A stretch of 57,211 nucleotides of DNA from contig JARFQY010000337.1 in NCBI GenBank assembly GCA_029287535.1, positions 1 through 57,211 of the forward strand, read 5' to 3'. The first letter of the stretch is position 1; each line of letters begins with the position of its first letter. This DNA comes from Filomicrobium sp. (GTDB lineage Bacteria; Pseudomonadota; Alphaproteobacteria; Rhizobiales; Hyphomicrobiaceae). This document shows, piece after piece, positions 42,753-51,817 of the stretch. Below the pieces are notes generated by a model. The model was not told the origin of the DNA, ran no database searches, and saw nothing but the letters and a program-made list of their open reading frames with translations. Position numbers and translations under genes: made by a program.

Positions 42753-43559
42753 CTACGTCGTCACGCGCAAAGGTTCGGACACCAGCGCGACGGCGAGGAC
42801 GTCCACTTCGGCGGCACCAGCGGTTTGAAGTGCCTTGGTGCAGGCCTCGGCGGTGGCACCCGTCGTAATCACATCGTCGATCAGTATCACGCGACGCCCG
42901 CGAATGTGGGGCAGCTCGCGCGCGGGGACGCGAAAGGCACCGCGGACGTTGAGGCGCCGCTGCTCGGCGGTCAAGCCGACCTGTCGTTCGGTCCACCGGG
43001 TCCGGACAAGGCCCTGGGTCCGGACTGGGAGGCGCGAGCGTTGCGAGAGTTCCCGAGCCAAAATGGCGGCTTGATTGAAGCGGCGTTGGAGAAGTCGCAT
43101 TCTGCTCAAGGGGACCGGAACAAGGAGGTCCGCGCCGGCAAACAGCTCGTTTCCGGCTTGGTGAAGCCAGCAGCCGAACAGCCGACGAACGTCGTGATGA
43201 TCGCGGAACTTGAAGCCGTGGATCAGGCGCTGCAGCGTGCCCCTGTAGTGGCCGACGGCTCGCGCCCTGGCGTATCGAGGGGGGCGTGCGGCGGCGGCGG
43301 CTGATACCATGATGTCTCCGGCCGCGTAGGGTAAAGCAATGCCAAGCCGGTCGCAGCGCGGTGTGCTAATGAAATCGACTTCAGCCCAGCATTGCGCACA
43401 CAGTGCGTCGCGGGAGCCAAGCGGCTCACGGCACGAAAGGCAAACAGGAGGCATCATCAGGTCGATGAGGCCCGTCGCGAGGAGGCCAAGCAAAGTTGGG
43501 TCTGAAGTCCGACCAGATACGTTTGTCGGGGGTGCCGACGGCGGTCTTGGCCACATCAT
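42753..43559 (-). CDS. ComF-family phosphoribosyltransferase-like protein
   Basis: 268 residues. It has an N-terminal zinc-ribbon-like part with paired cysteines (MMPPVCLSCREPLGSRDALCAQCW) and a type I phosphoribosyltransferase fold with the PRPP loop VILIDDVITTGATAEACTKAL. ComF proteins act in DNA uptake or processing in competent bacteria; in non-competent species the role is unknown. comF-grxC order is typical for alphaproteobacteria. The gene is divergent from the methyltransferase at 43639. Confidence 0.93.
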   Translation of the reverse strand: MMWPRPPSAPPTNVSGRTSDPTLLGLLATGLIDLMMPPVCLSCREPLGSRDALCAQCWAEVDFISTPRCDRLGIALPYAAGDIMVSAAAAARPPRYARARAVGHYRGTLQRLIHGFKFRDHHDVRRLFGCWLHQAGNELFAGADLLVPVPLSRMRLLQRRFNQAAILARELSQRSRLPVRTQGLVRTRWTERQVGLTAEQRRLNVRGAFRVPARELPHIRGRRVILIDDVITTGATAEACTKALQTAGAAEVDVLAVALVSEPLRVTT

Positions 43560-43638
43560 CCGATCCTGCTGGCGTTACATGACTAGATCGAACAGATATC
43601 ATAAATAGAATATCGTACCCATACGGATGGTTATTCGC

Positions 43639-44526
43639 ATGAACGCGGACCCGGCAAAACCTTTCGACCGAGCACTTTTGCGGCGCCGCCGGAACCGTGT
43701 TGCCGAGACTGCCAGCCGCCATGACTTTTTGTTACGTCGCGTATCAGAAGATATCTGCGAACGAGTGCAGATCGTTCAGCGTGACTTCCCGAAGGTCCTC
43801 AATCTCGGCGCGCATACGGGTGCGCTTAGCCGATCCCTTCGCGCGTTGAAAAACGTTGGGTTTGTTGTCGATGCCGACCATTCCGAGGGGCTTTTGGCAC
43901 ATTGTGATGGGCCCTGCGTGCTGTGCGACGAGGAGGCGATTTCGTTTGGGGATGGTGGCCTCGATCTGGTTGTGTCTGGGCTATCACTGCAGTTCGTAAA
44001 CGATCTTCCTGGCACGCTCGTGCAGATTAGGCGTGCGCTGAAGCCAGATGGCCTGTTGCTTGCGGGGTTGTTGGGCGGCGAAACCCTGAAAGAACTGCGT
44101 CACGCGTGGTTTCTGGCTGAAGAGGAGTTGACCGGCGGAGCGTCACCGCGAGTTGCGCCATTCATTGATGTGCGGGCCCTTGGCGGGCTTTCCCAACGAG
44201 CTCAATTCGCATTGCCAGTGGTAGATTCTGAAATCCTTACAGTAACTTACAAGACGCCCATGGCCCTTTTTGAGGAGCTTCGGGGGATGGGTGCCTCCAA
44301 TGTGTTGTCAGCCAGGCGGCCTGTACCTGTGACGCGTGGTCTCCTGCTGAGGGCCTGCGAATTGTATGAAGAGTTGTTTGCGACAGGAGACGGCCTCATC
44401 CCCGCTACGTTTGAAGTTCTAACGCTGACGGCATGGGTCCCCGATGAGAGCCAGCCCAAGCCTTTAAAGCCTGGCAGCGCAGAGGTCAGTCTGGCGAAGG
44501 TTCTTGGGAAGGGCCGGGGCCGCTGA
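43639..44526 (+). CDS. SAM-dependent methyltransferase, BioC/NDUFAF5-like
   Basis: About 295 residues with a class I methyltransferase fold: motif I VLNLGAHTGALSRSL near residue 55, FVVDADHSEGLL, DLVVSGLSLQFVNDLPGTLVQIRRALKPDGLLL (motifs II-III). The N-terminal FDRALLRRRRNRVA matches the alphaproteobacterial family related to mitochondrial NDUFAF5, which hydroxylates a complex I subunit; the true reaction here is not known. It sits divergent from comF, as commonly seen. Confidence 0.9.
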   Translation: MNADPAKPFDRALLRRRRNRVAETASRHDFLLRRVSEDICERVQIVQRDFPKVLNLGAHTGALSRSLRALKNVGFVVDADHSEGLLAHCDGPCVLCDEEAISFGDGGLDLVVSGLSLQFVNDLPGTLVQIRRALKPDGLLLAGLLGGETLKELRHAWFLAEEELTGGASPRVAPFIDVRALGGLSQRAQFALPVVDSEILTVTYKTPMALFEELRGMGASNVLSARRPVPVTRGLLLRACELYEELFATGDGLIPATFEVLTLTAWVPDESQPKPLKPGSAEVSLAKVLGKGRGR

Positions 44527-44975
44527 TGACCCTAAGATCCGGCAATCACAACTACTGCGTGTGGTTTAGCTGCAACTCTGTTGCTTCTTATGGCCTCTGC
44601 AATGTCGAAATTGCGTTTACCAACCACGAAGAGTTGGGGGTCCTACCCCAAATGGGTGAAGCAATAAGTATTTTGTTTTGCTATAAGGGAATCAACGCTG
44701 AGTGCAGCTCCGGTTTGTGCAGGCGGGTAATCCATTGAGACCGAGCGTGCTCGTAATTTGCGGGCCGAGCTTGCTTTATCTCATAACCTAACAAATGTTG
44801 GGCCGTCTGCATTCAGCGTTTAGACCGGGTGGTGAAGCCGATTATTTCATCAGCTAACCATCGCTGTATGCGGAAGCATTGTGTGCAATTGGATTGAGCT
44901 TTTGGCGCGATGCTTCCGCTGTCAGCCCATTACGACCGTGGGGTGAGCAATTAACTCTAATATCCTAATTCATTG
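44527..44975. other. 449-base gap between a methyltransferase and mutT
   Basis: No convincing gene. A 70-codon plus frame overlaps the methyltransferase stop but is cysteine-rich, lacks a ribosome site and has codon use unlike its neighbours. The stretch is more AT-rich than the genes around it and contains a 10-base inverted repeat, GCGGAAGCAT (44870-44879) and ATGCTTCCGC (44910-44919), which can fold into a stem with a 30-base loop. It must contain the 3' regions of both convergent genes. Confidence 0.5.
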
Positions 44976-45431
44976 TTAGCCCAACAGGTCCCTCAGGAAC
45001 GGGATCATAGGTGCGTCCGCTGGAGGCATTGGATAGCGGCTGAGGCGGCTGGCGCGAACCCAAGCGACCTCTGGATGCTCGCTGGGATTCAAGTCTCCTT
45101 CCCATTTGCGGCACAGGTACAAGGGCATGAGCAAGTGAAAGTGCTCATAACCGTGACTTGCGAACGTGAATGGGCTCAGGCAGGTCTCGCAGACCGTGAT
45201 GCCGAGTTCCTCGTGCAATTCCCTTACGAGAGCGGATTCGGGAGACTCACCAGGCTCGACCTTGCCGCCTGGGAACTCCCATAGGCCAGCAAGCGACTTT
45301 CCTTCGGGCCGCTTGCAAATCAAGACCCGGCCGTCGGCATCGACCAGCGCTGCGGCAGCAACCAAGATAATCGGCACGTCTTTCTTTGACGTGGACGATT
45401 TTTCGGTGGTTTGCGTCGCTTGACCGCTCAT
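44976..45431 (-). CDS. mutT: 8-oxo-dGTP diphosphatase MutT (Nudix)
   Basis: 151 residues with the Nudix box GGKVEPGESPESALVRELHEELGI (matches GX5EX7REUXEEXGU) around residue 60, preceded by VAAAALVDADGRVLICKRPEGKSLAGLWEFPG as in MutT. It cleans 8-oxo-dGTP from the nucleotide pool. An extra 20-residue polar N-terminus is present. The ATG overlaps the tpm stop (ATGA). argJ-mutT linkage is usual in Rhizobiales; here tpm is placed between. Confidence 0.95.
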   Translation of the reverse strand: MSGQATQTTEKSSTSKKDVPIILVAAAALVDADGRVLICKRPEGKSLAGLWEFPGGKVEPGESPESALVRELHEELGITVCETCLSPFTFASHGYEHFHLLMPLYLCRKWEGDLNPSEHPEVAWVRASRLSRYPMPPADAPMIPFLRDLLG

Positions 45432-46084
45432 AACGTGCCCCGGGCGATGTAGACGGTCTCGTGCAATTTCGTCAGCCCCCGATTTCTCAGTGCCTCGTTA
45501 TCATTGATGACTTCGTCGCTGGAAAGAACGACGACGTCGTAGTGATCGCCTAGAAGTTCACGCACCCGGGCCTCGGGAAGAGAAAACGGTGGGCCTGTCA
45601 TTTCCGACTGATCATAGCCAAGCGATACGATCAATACAGGTGCGCCGGGCAGTTTCTGCTTCAGCCATTGTGCGTAACGGGTTTGCATGGGCGGCGGCAA
45701 CGCGACCAGGCTTGCCCGATCGTAAATGGCCGAGATCGAGACCAAGCAGGCCTCTGGCAGGGTGAAAAGATCACCACACCAAAGCTCATATGGGCCGGCG
45801 GATTTGACGATGAATTCGCCACGCACTTCCACGACCGGAGTCAGGTTCTGGCCGTTCATGAAGGCATCAATGGCCAGTTCACTCAGTTCGACACCTACAA
45901 CCCTGTGTCCTCTTTGAGCCAGCCATTCCATATCGCGGCTCATGCCGCATAGGGGCACGAAGACGCTCGAGGGCGGTTCAACACCCAGCTTGTGCCAGTG
46001 GCCCTGCAATGCGGGATGATAGGCCTCTCTATGAAAGCCAATGTTTTTGCTTTGCCAGCGCTCGAGCCAGAACGAAGGTTCCAT
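45428..46084 (-). CDS. tpm: Thiopurine S-methyltransferase
   Basis: 218 residues, with the TPMT pattern from the first residue: PSFWLERWQSKNIGFHREAYHPAL, VFVPLCGMSRDMEWLAQRGHRVVGVELSELAI, YELWCGDLFTL and YDRASLVALPPPMQTRY. Bacterial Tpm methylates selenium and tellurium species and thiopurines; the natural substrate is unclear. It is 42 bases after argJ and overlaps mutT, so it belongs to that operon. Confidence 0.95.
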   Translation of the reverse strand: MEPSFWLERWQSKNIGFHREAYHPALQGHWHKLGVEPPSSVFVPLCGMSRDMEWLAQRGHRVVGVELSELAIDAFMNGQNLTPVVEVRGEFIVKSAGPYELWCGDLFTLPEACLVSISAIYDRASLVALPPPMQTRYAQWLKQKLPGAPVLIVSLGYDQSEMTGPPFSLPEARVRELLGDHYDVVVLSSDEVINDNEALRNRGLTKLHETVYIARGTL

Positions 46085-46126
46085 AGAATTGCCTTGGGTC
46101 TTTGCGCCGGCCGGATTTGCTGAAGG

Positions 46127-47356
46127 CTAGCTACGATAGTCCGCGTTGATTGAAATGTAGCGGTGAGTGAGGTCGCACGTCCATACGTGGTCCTTGCCCT
46201 CGCCAACACCAACATCGACGCTGATCTTTATCTCGGGAGATTTCATATAAGCAGCGGCGGCGGCTTCGTCATAGGAGGGGTCGCGCTCGCCCTGCTGGGC
46301 AACAAGGTGGTCACCAAAACGGATCGAGACACTGTCGCGGTCAACGGCCTCCCTGGATTTCCCGATCGCCATGATGACCCGGCCCCAATTGGGGTCTTCT
46401 CCAGCGATCGCCGTCTTGACCAAGGGTGAGTCCGCAATCGCGAACGCAATGCGCCGGGCAGATTGGTCGGTTTCGGCGCCTGAAACGGCAACTGTGACGA
46501 ATTTCGTCAAGCCCTCACCGTCTTTGACAATCTGCTGGGCCAGGTCGCGCATGTTGCCGCTGAGTGCGGTCACGAACTGATGGTACTCCGGCGTGGTGGC
46601 GGATTGGATGGGTGAGGCAGCCCGGCCCGCTGCATCTCCCGTCGCGAAGACAATGACGGTATCGCTTGTCGAAGTGTCGCTGTCGACAGTGATCCGATTA
46701 TAGGTGTCTTGAGCATTTTTAAGCACCGCTTGCTGAAGCAGAGCGCGGTCGATGTTTGCGTTCGTAAAGTGGAAGCCCAGCATCGTAGCCATATCCGGCG
46801 CAATCATGCCGGAACCCTTTGCGATCCCGGAGATGCGGAGTGTGTCGGCTGAGTGGCCGGCAAGCTTCGGATAGGTGTCCGTTGTCATGATGGCCTGAGC
46901 GGCATCCAGCCAGGCGGTGCCCTCGGCGGCTTTGGCGAGATCATTCAGGAGATGTGCGAACTTGCCGGTTTCAAGCGGTTCTCCGATGACACCGGTGGAG
47001 GCGATGTAGACTTCCTCAGGCTGGCAGCCGACCGCTTGAGCGGCGGCTTCGGCGGTCATCCTCACGGCATCAGAGCCGCGCTGACCGGTGAACGCATTGG
47101 CATTGCCCGAGTTGACGACGAGTGCCCGTGCACGTCCGTGTTTGAGCTGCTCGGCACACCAATCGACAGCGGCCGAACGGGTCTTTGATTGCGTCAACAC
47201 ACCCGCGGCAACGGTGCCAGGCTCAAAGACGGCGAGTAAGAGGTCGCGCCGTCCTTGGTACTTAATCCCCGCCTCGGCGGTTGCCAGGCGCACACCGGGT
47301 ACCTCCGGCAGGTCCGGCGACACCTTTGGCGCGAAAGGTGAGATTGGGCCATCCAT
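46127..47356 (-). CDS. argJ: Bifunctional ornithine acetyltransferase / N-acetylglutamate synthase
   Basis: An arginine-pathway enzyme that self-cleaves into alpha and beta chains at the Ala-Thr bond in KGSGMIAPDMATMLGF (nucleophilic Thr near residue 200). It is 409 residues from the ATG at 47356 (GGGAG upstream), with the N-terminal GVRLATAEAGIKYQGRRDLLL and the C-terminal LTHRYISINADYRS. It follows prsA by 26 bases on the same strand. Confidence 0.97.
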   Translation of the reverse strand: MDGPISPFAPKVSPDLPEVPGVRLATAEAGIKYQGRRDLLLAVFEPGTVAAGVLTQSKTRSAAVDWCAEQLKHGRARALVVNSGNANAFTGQRGSDAVRMTAEAAAQAVGCQPEEVYIASTGVIGEPLETGKFAHLLNDLAKAAEGTAWLDAAQAIMTTDTYPKLAGHSADTLRISGIAKGSGMIAPDMATMLGFHFTNANIDRALLQQAVLKNAQDTYNRITVDSDTSTSDTVIVFATGDAAGRAASPIQSATTPEYHQFVTALSGNMRDLAQQIVKDGEGLTKFVTVAVSGAETDQSARRIAFAIADSPLVKTAIAGEDPNWGRVIMAIGKSREAVDRDSVSIRFGDHLVAQQGERDPSYDEAAAAAYMKSPEIKISVDVGVGEGKDHVWTCDLTHRYISINADYRS

Positions 47357-47382
47357 GCCCATCTCCCGTTAGTTGTGAGGTC

Positions 47383-48363
47383 TTACTTTTTTTCTTCCGC
47401 AGGCTTTTCGGAGGCGCCGGGTTTGGCATCCTCTTGAGCATCCTGCATCTTCTTCAGCTGTTCGATCAACTGCTGCTGTTGCTGCTGTTGGAGAGCGGCC
47501 TTCTTTTGCTCTTCCTCAACCTGCTTTTTGATGCCGGCGTCGAAGTACTCGATTTTCGCGCCGTCGCGAAGCTCCTTAGCGACCGACTGTGCCTTCTGAT
47601 GGATCATGCCGTTCAGGATGCGATCCTTCACTTCGTCGAACTTGGGAAGAGGCTTCTTGCGCTTCTCCTCGACCAGGATCAAGTGCCAGCCGAACCGACT
47701 TTGGACAGGGTCGGACACCTCATTGGGCTCGATAGAGAAGGCCGCCTGTTCAAATTGTGGGACCATCTGACCACGGGAGAAAAAGCCAAGTAGGCCGCCG
47801 TTGGCTTTGGTGCCGGGGTCCCTTGAGTGCTCTTTGGCCAGATCGGCAAATTCGGCTCCGCGATTGAGCTTTTCCTTGATGTCTCGGGCTTCGTCCTCGG
47901 TCTCCACCAAAATATGGCGGGCCTTCACCTCTTCTTCCGGCTTCAGACCTTTGACGCGATCGTCGAAAAATGTCTTGGCTGCAGCTTCGCTTACAGACGA
48001 TTTTACTTTGTTTTCAAAGTAAGTCTCGCGTTTTGCCCGCCGTTTGAAGTAAGCCAAATTACGGTCGAGGTTGGGTGTTTTCGCCTTTTCCTGATCGAGA
48101 GCATCGGCCATGAGCTGGGTCTCGATGACGTACTCCACAAGCACCCTGCGGCGGGTGTCGGCGGCCAATTGACCGAGATCGGAGCCGATTTCCGCTTCCG
48201 CCAGCTTCACGTCGCGTTCCGTGATATCATGGCCGTTGACCGTCGCGATTACCGCGTTGCCGGTAGTCTCAGCGATGGCTGGCGAAATGGTCGGCGGAAC
48301 GGCGCTCAACGCAAGGGCGGCCGTCAGTGCGAAGGCGGCGATCGGACTCGATTTAGTGCACAT
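47383..48363 (-). CDS. Periplasmic parvulin-type peptidyl-prolyl isomerase
   Basis: 326 residues with a signal peptide (cleavage after ISPAIA, about residue 30), a SurA-like N-terminal helical part, and one parvulin domain: EEVKARHILVETEDEARDIKEKLNRGAEFADLAKEHS, GGLLGFFSRGQMVPQFEQAAFS, and FGWHLILVEEKR. The tail is Gln-rich (a run of glutamines) then Lys/Glu/Pro. It assists folding of exported proteins, and is divergent from secA; secA-prsA-argJ is a conserved cluster in Rhizobiales. Confidence 0.94.
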   Translation of the reverse strand: MCTKSSPIAAFALTAALALSAVPPTISPAIAETTGNAVIATVNGHDITERDVKLAEAEIGSDLGQLAADTRRRVLVEYVIETQLMADALDQEKAKTPNLDRNLAYFKRRAKRETYFENKVKSSVSEAAAKTFFDDRVKGLKPEEEVKARHILVETEDEARDIKEKLNRGAEFADLAKEHSRDPGTKANGGLLGFFSRGQMVPQFEQAAFSIEPNEVSDPVQSRFGWHLILVEEKRKKPLPKFDEVKDRILNGMIHQKAQSVAKELRDGAKIEYFDAGIKKQVEEEQKKAALQQQQQQQLIEQLKKMQDAQEDAKPGASEKPAEEKK

Positions 48364-48785
48364 GGGATTCAACTCGGTTGCTGTTAGGCTATAATGTTTG
48401 GACGAAGCCTTCTGGCGCCGTGTGCTGGTGCAAACGGCTGCGGACGGCCTTCGTCTGGCCGTTTAGACCAGAGCGACCGCGACCTGCCAAGTGAAGATTT
48501 GGACAGGCAACTGGTGTATTGGGCGGGTTGCTGACGTTGCGACGCGTTGACAAGCCTCACCAGCGTTCCTTATTGCTGTGCAGCTGCAATGTCGTGAGAC
48601 CCTGCGGCAATTCGAGTCGCGTCCTGCGTTCTCTACCTGTTCCCACTGTGGATCGCATTGATCTGGGATGATGTCAAAATGACATCCGACGCTGCGCCAG
48701 GGATGGCGGGGACTTTGGGCCAACCGACTAGACAAGCTCGATTGATGATTCCACGGGGCCTGTTTTACGCATCACGAGGATATTG
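48364..48785. other. Divergent promoter region of prsA-argJ and secA
   Basis: About 420 bases. It holds an ACGGCC/GGCCGT hairpin near 48446-48472 and the operator-like palindrome at 48670. No gene is convincing. Confidence 0.5.
48670..48686. promoter_or_regulatory. Perfect palindrome upstream of secA
   Basis: GATGTCA-AAA-TGACATC, 100 bases before the secA ATG. A symmetric 7-base inverted repeat at this distance suggests a regulator binding site; the regulator is unknown. Confidence 0.4.
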
Positions 48786-51716
48786 ATGCTTTCTCTCGGC
48801 ACGATCGCTACTAAAATTTTCGGTTCCTCCAATGAACGGTTGGTGCGCAAGTTTCGCCCAAAAGTGGAGGAAATCAATGCGCTTGAGGAAGAGCTCGAAG
48901 CGCTTAGCGATGAGGAGCTAAGAAGTCGCACCGGAATGTTCCGTCAACAATTGCAGGACGGCGCCAAACTCAATGACCTGCTGGTGCCGGCCTTCGCAAC
49001 GGTGCGCGAAGCCGCCAAAAGAACGCTCGGTCAGCGGCATTTCGATGTGCAGCTGATCGGCGGGATGGTGCTGAACAACGGCGATATCGCCGAAATGAAG
49101 ACCGGCGAAGGCAAGACGCTTGTTGCCACGCTGCCCGTCTACCTCAACGCGCTAACGCAGCGCGGCGTCCACGTCGTCACCGTGAACGACTACCTTGCCA
49201 AGCGTGACGCGGAGTGGATGGGGCAGGTTTACAAGTTTCTCGGTTTGACGGTCGGGTGCATCGTGCACGATCTCGATGATGAGGAACGTAAGGCGCAGTA
49301 TACCTGTGATGTGACGTACGCGACCAACAACGAACTCGGATTCGATTATCTACGCGACAATATGAAGATGAGCACCGAGGAGATGGTGCAGCGCGGGCAT
49401 GCCTACGCGATCGTTGACGAGGTGGATTCGATTTTGGTCGATGAAGCGCGGACGCCGCTGATTATCTCCGGACCGGTTGAGGACAAGGCGGATCTCTACG
49501 TCGCCGTCGACAAGTTTATTCCGAACTTGAAGCCCGAGCACTACGAAATCGACGAAAAGCAGCGGCAGGTGGCGCTCAGCGATGAAGGCAACGAATTCCT
49601 CGAAGCGTTGCTGGCAGAAGCAGGGATGTTGAAGGGCGAGACGCTCTACGATGTCGAGAACGTTTCCGTCGTGCACCATGTGAACCAAGCGTTGCGTGCG
49701 CACAAATTATTCCAGCGCGACAAGGACTACATCGTCAAGGGCGGTGAAGTCGTCATCATCGATGAGTTCACTGGTCGTATGATGCCGGGGCGCCGCTATT
49801 CGGAAGGTCTGCACCAGGCACTGGAAGCCAAAGAAGGCGCGAATATCCAGCCGGAAAACCAAACGCTCGCGTCTATTACCTTCCAGAACTATTTCCGGCT
49901 CTATGGAAAGCTTTCCGGAATGACCGGGACGGCGGCCACCGAGGCGGCCGAGTTCATGGACATCTATGGTCTCGATGTCATTGAGATTCCAACAAACGTG
50001 GAGATTGCGCGGGCGGACGAGGACGACGAAGTCTACCGCAGCCAGGACGAGAAGTACCGCGCGATTATCATGGAGCTTTCGGATGCCGTGCGCCGCGGGC
50101 AGCCGGTTCTGGTCGGCACGGCTTCGATCGAAAAGTCCGAATATTTGTCGGAGCTCCTGAAGGACAAGAAGTACGTTCAGGAACTGGGCAAGAAACTGCT
50201 CGCCCAGGCCGAGACTTTCAAATCCGACAAAGAGGCGGAGTATCGGGCGCATCTTGAGGACGTTGGCCAGCACCTCATCGAGCTTGCTCGCAAAGGCAAG
50301 ACGGGTGAACCGCTTATCGCGCACAAGGTCTTGAACGCGCGATACCACGAACAAGAAGCCCATATCATTGCCCAGGCCGGCGTGCCCGGCGCCGTTACGA
50401 TTGCGACCAACATGGCGGGCCGCGGTACCGACATCCAGCTCGGCGGCAACTTGGAGTTTCGTCTTCGCGATTGGATGGAGGAAGAAGAACGGGCCGGTCG
50501 CGAGGTGACAGAAGACGCGGTTGCCAAACAGAAGAATGATATCGAGTCAGATGTCGCCGAGAAAAAGCGGCGGGCCTTGGAAGCTGGAGGTCTGTACGTG
50601 GTGGCGACGGAACGGCATGAGAGCCGTCGTATCGACAACCAGCTGCGGGGGCGCTCCGGGCGCCAGGGTGACCCAGGTCGCTCGAAGTTCTACTTGGCCC
50701 TCGATGACGACCTGATGCGGATTTTCGGCTCCGACAAGATGGAGGGCATCCTCAAGAAGCTCGGGATGCAAGAAGGCGAAGCGATCACGCACCGCTGGAT
50801 GAACAAATCGCTGGAGATGGCGCAGAAGAAGGTCGAAGCCCGCAACTACGACGCGCGCAAATACGTCCTCAAGTACGACGACGTCATGAACGACCAGCGC
50901 AAAGTGATCTTCGAACAGCGGCTCGAGATCATGGGCAGCGAAGACGTTTCGGAAACGGTCGAAGATTTGCGCCACCAGGTTGTCGCCGAGCTGGTCAGCA
51001 AACACATCCCTGAAAAGGCCTACGCGGAGCAATGGGATACGGCCGGGCTCGCCGAAGCGATGCAGCAGATCTTCGGGTTGGAACTCCCCATTGGTGAGTG
51101 GGCCGAAGAGGAAGGAATCGCCGATGAGGAGATCGAGGAACGCTTGATCAAGGCGGTCGATGAGCGAGCGGCGAAGAAGGCTGTCGAGGTCGGGCCGGAA
51201 CTGTTCCGCCAGATCGAGAAGATGGTGTTGCTTCAGACGCTTGACCACCTGTGGCGTGAGCACCTCGTGATGCTTGAGCACTTGCGTCAGGTTATTGGGT
51301 TCCGCGCTTATGGACAGCGCGATCCGCTCAACGAGTACAAGACAGAAGCATTCGTCCTGTTTGAAGCGCTGCTAGCCAGACTAAGAGAGATGGTCACCGG
51401 GCAGCTGATGCATATCGAATTGGCGCCGGACGAAGAGGAAGAATTCCTGCAGCCCGCCGAGTTGCCACCGATGGAAGCTCACCACATCGACGCAACCACG
51501 GGACTTGATGAGTTTGAATTCGCCGATGCCTCGATCGACGGTCAAGGGCGCTACGACGATGGCCAGGAATTGCGCCGGGCCCCGATACAGACCCGGAAGC
51601 GGGCCGCGCAGATCGACCCGAACGATCCGGCAACGTGGGGTAAGGTCGCGCGCAATGCCGCTTGTCCTTGTGGTTCAGGGAAAAAGTACAAGCACTGCCA
51701 CGGCAGCTTTAGCTAA
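48786..51716 (+). CDS. secA: Protein translocase ATPase SecA
   Basis: The motor of the Sec pathway, pushing unfolded preproteins through SecYEG. It is 976 residues with Walker A ([15 protein letters not shown], 104-118), the [19 protein letters not shown] block, preprotein-crosslinking and helical scaffold domains, and the C-terminal zinc site [12 protein letters not shown] that binds SecB and phospholipid. An inserted helical segment around residues 470-510 ([21 protein letters not shown]) is usual for alphaproteobacteria. GAGG precedes the ATG. Confidence 0.98.
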   Translation: MLSLGTIATKIFGSSNERLVRKFRPKVEEINALEEELEALSDEELRSRTGMFRQQLQDGAKLNDLLVPAFATVREAAKRTLGQRHFDVQLIGGMVLNNGDIAEMKTGEGKTLVATLPVYLNALTQRGVHVVTVNDYLAKRDAEWMGQVYKFLGLTVGCIVHDLDDEERKAQYTCDVTYATNNELGFDYLRDNMKMSTEEMVQRGHAYAIVDEVDSILVDEARTPLIISGPVEDKADLYVAVDKFIPNLKPEHYEIDEKQRQVALSDEGNEFLEALLAEAGMLKGETLYDVENVSVVHHVNQALRAHKLFQRDKDYIVKGGEVVIIDEFTGRMMPGRRYSEGLHQALEAKEGANIQPENQTLASITFQNYFRLYGKLSGMTGTAATEAAEFMDIYGLDVIEIPTNVEIARADEDDEVYRSQDEKYRAIIMELSDAVRRGQPVLVGTASIEKSEYLSELLKDKKYVQELGKKLLAQAETFKSDKEAEYRAHLEDVGQHLIELARKGKTGEPLIAHKVLNARYHEQEAHIIAQAGVPGAVTIATNMAGRGTDIQLGGNLEFRLRDWMEEEERAGREVTEDAVAKQKNDIESDVAEKKRRALEAGGLYVVATERHESRRIDNQLRGRSGRQGDPGRSKFYLALDDDLMRIFGSDKMEGILKKLGMQEGEAITHRWMNKSLEMAQKKVEARNYDARKYVLKYDDVMNDQRKVIFEQRLEIMGSEDVSETVEDLRHQVVAELVSKHIPEKAYAEQWDTAGLAEAMQQIFGLELPIGEWAEEEGIADEEIEERLIKAVDERAAKKAVEVGPELFRQIEKMVLLQTLDHLWREHLVMLEHLRQVIGFRAYGQRDPLNEYKTEAFVLFEALLARLREMVTGQLMHIELAPDEEEEFLQPAELPPMEAHHIDATTGLDEFEFADASIDGQGRYDDGQELRRAPIQTRKRAAQIDPNDPATWGKVARNAACPCGSGKKYKHCHGSFS

Positions 51717-51817
51717 AGGTTGTCTTCTGCGGCCCGAGCGTGCCGAGCCTTTTTTGGGTCTTCGCGCCGGGCCGTTGGCTATTGCCGCGGGGAGCCTGAC
51801 AGGAGGTACACCAGCGT

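Noticed and set aside
44526-44738. 70-codon frame overlapping the methyltransferase stop by an ATGA
   Set aside because: The overlap is attractive, but composition (many Cys, Asn, Ser) and lack of a ribosome site argue against a real protein.
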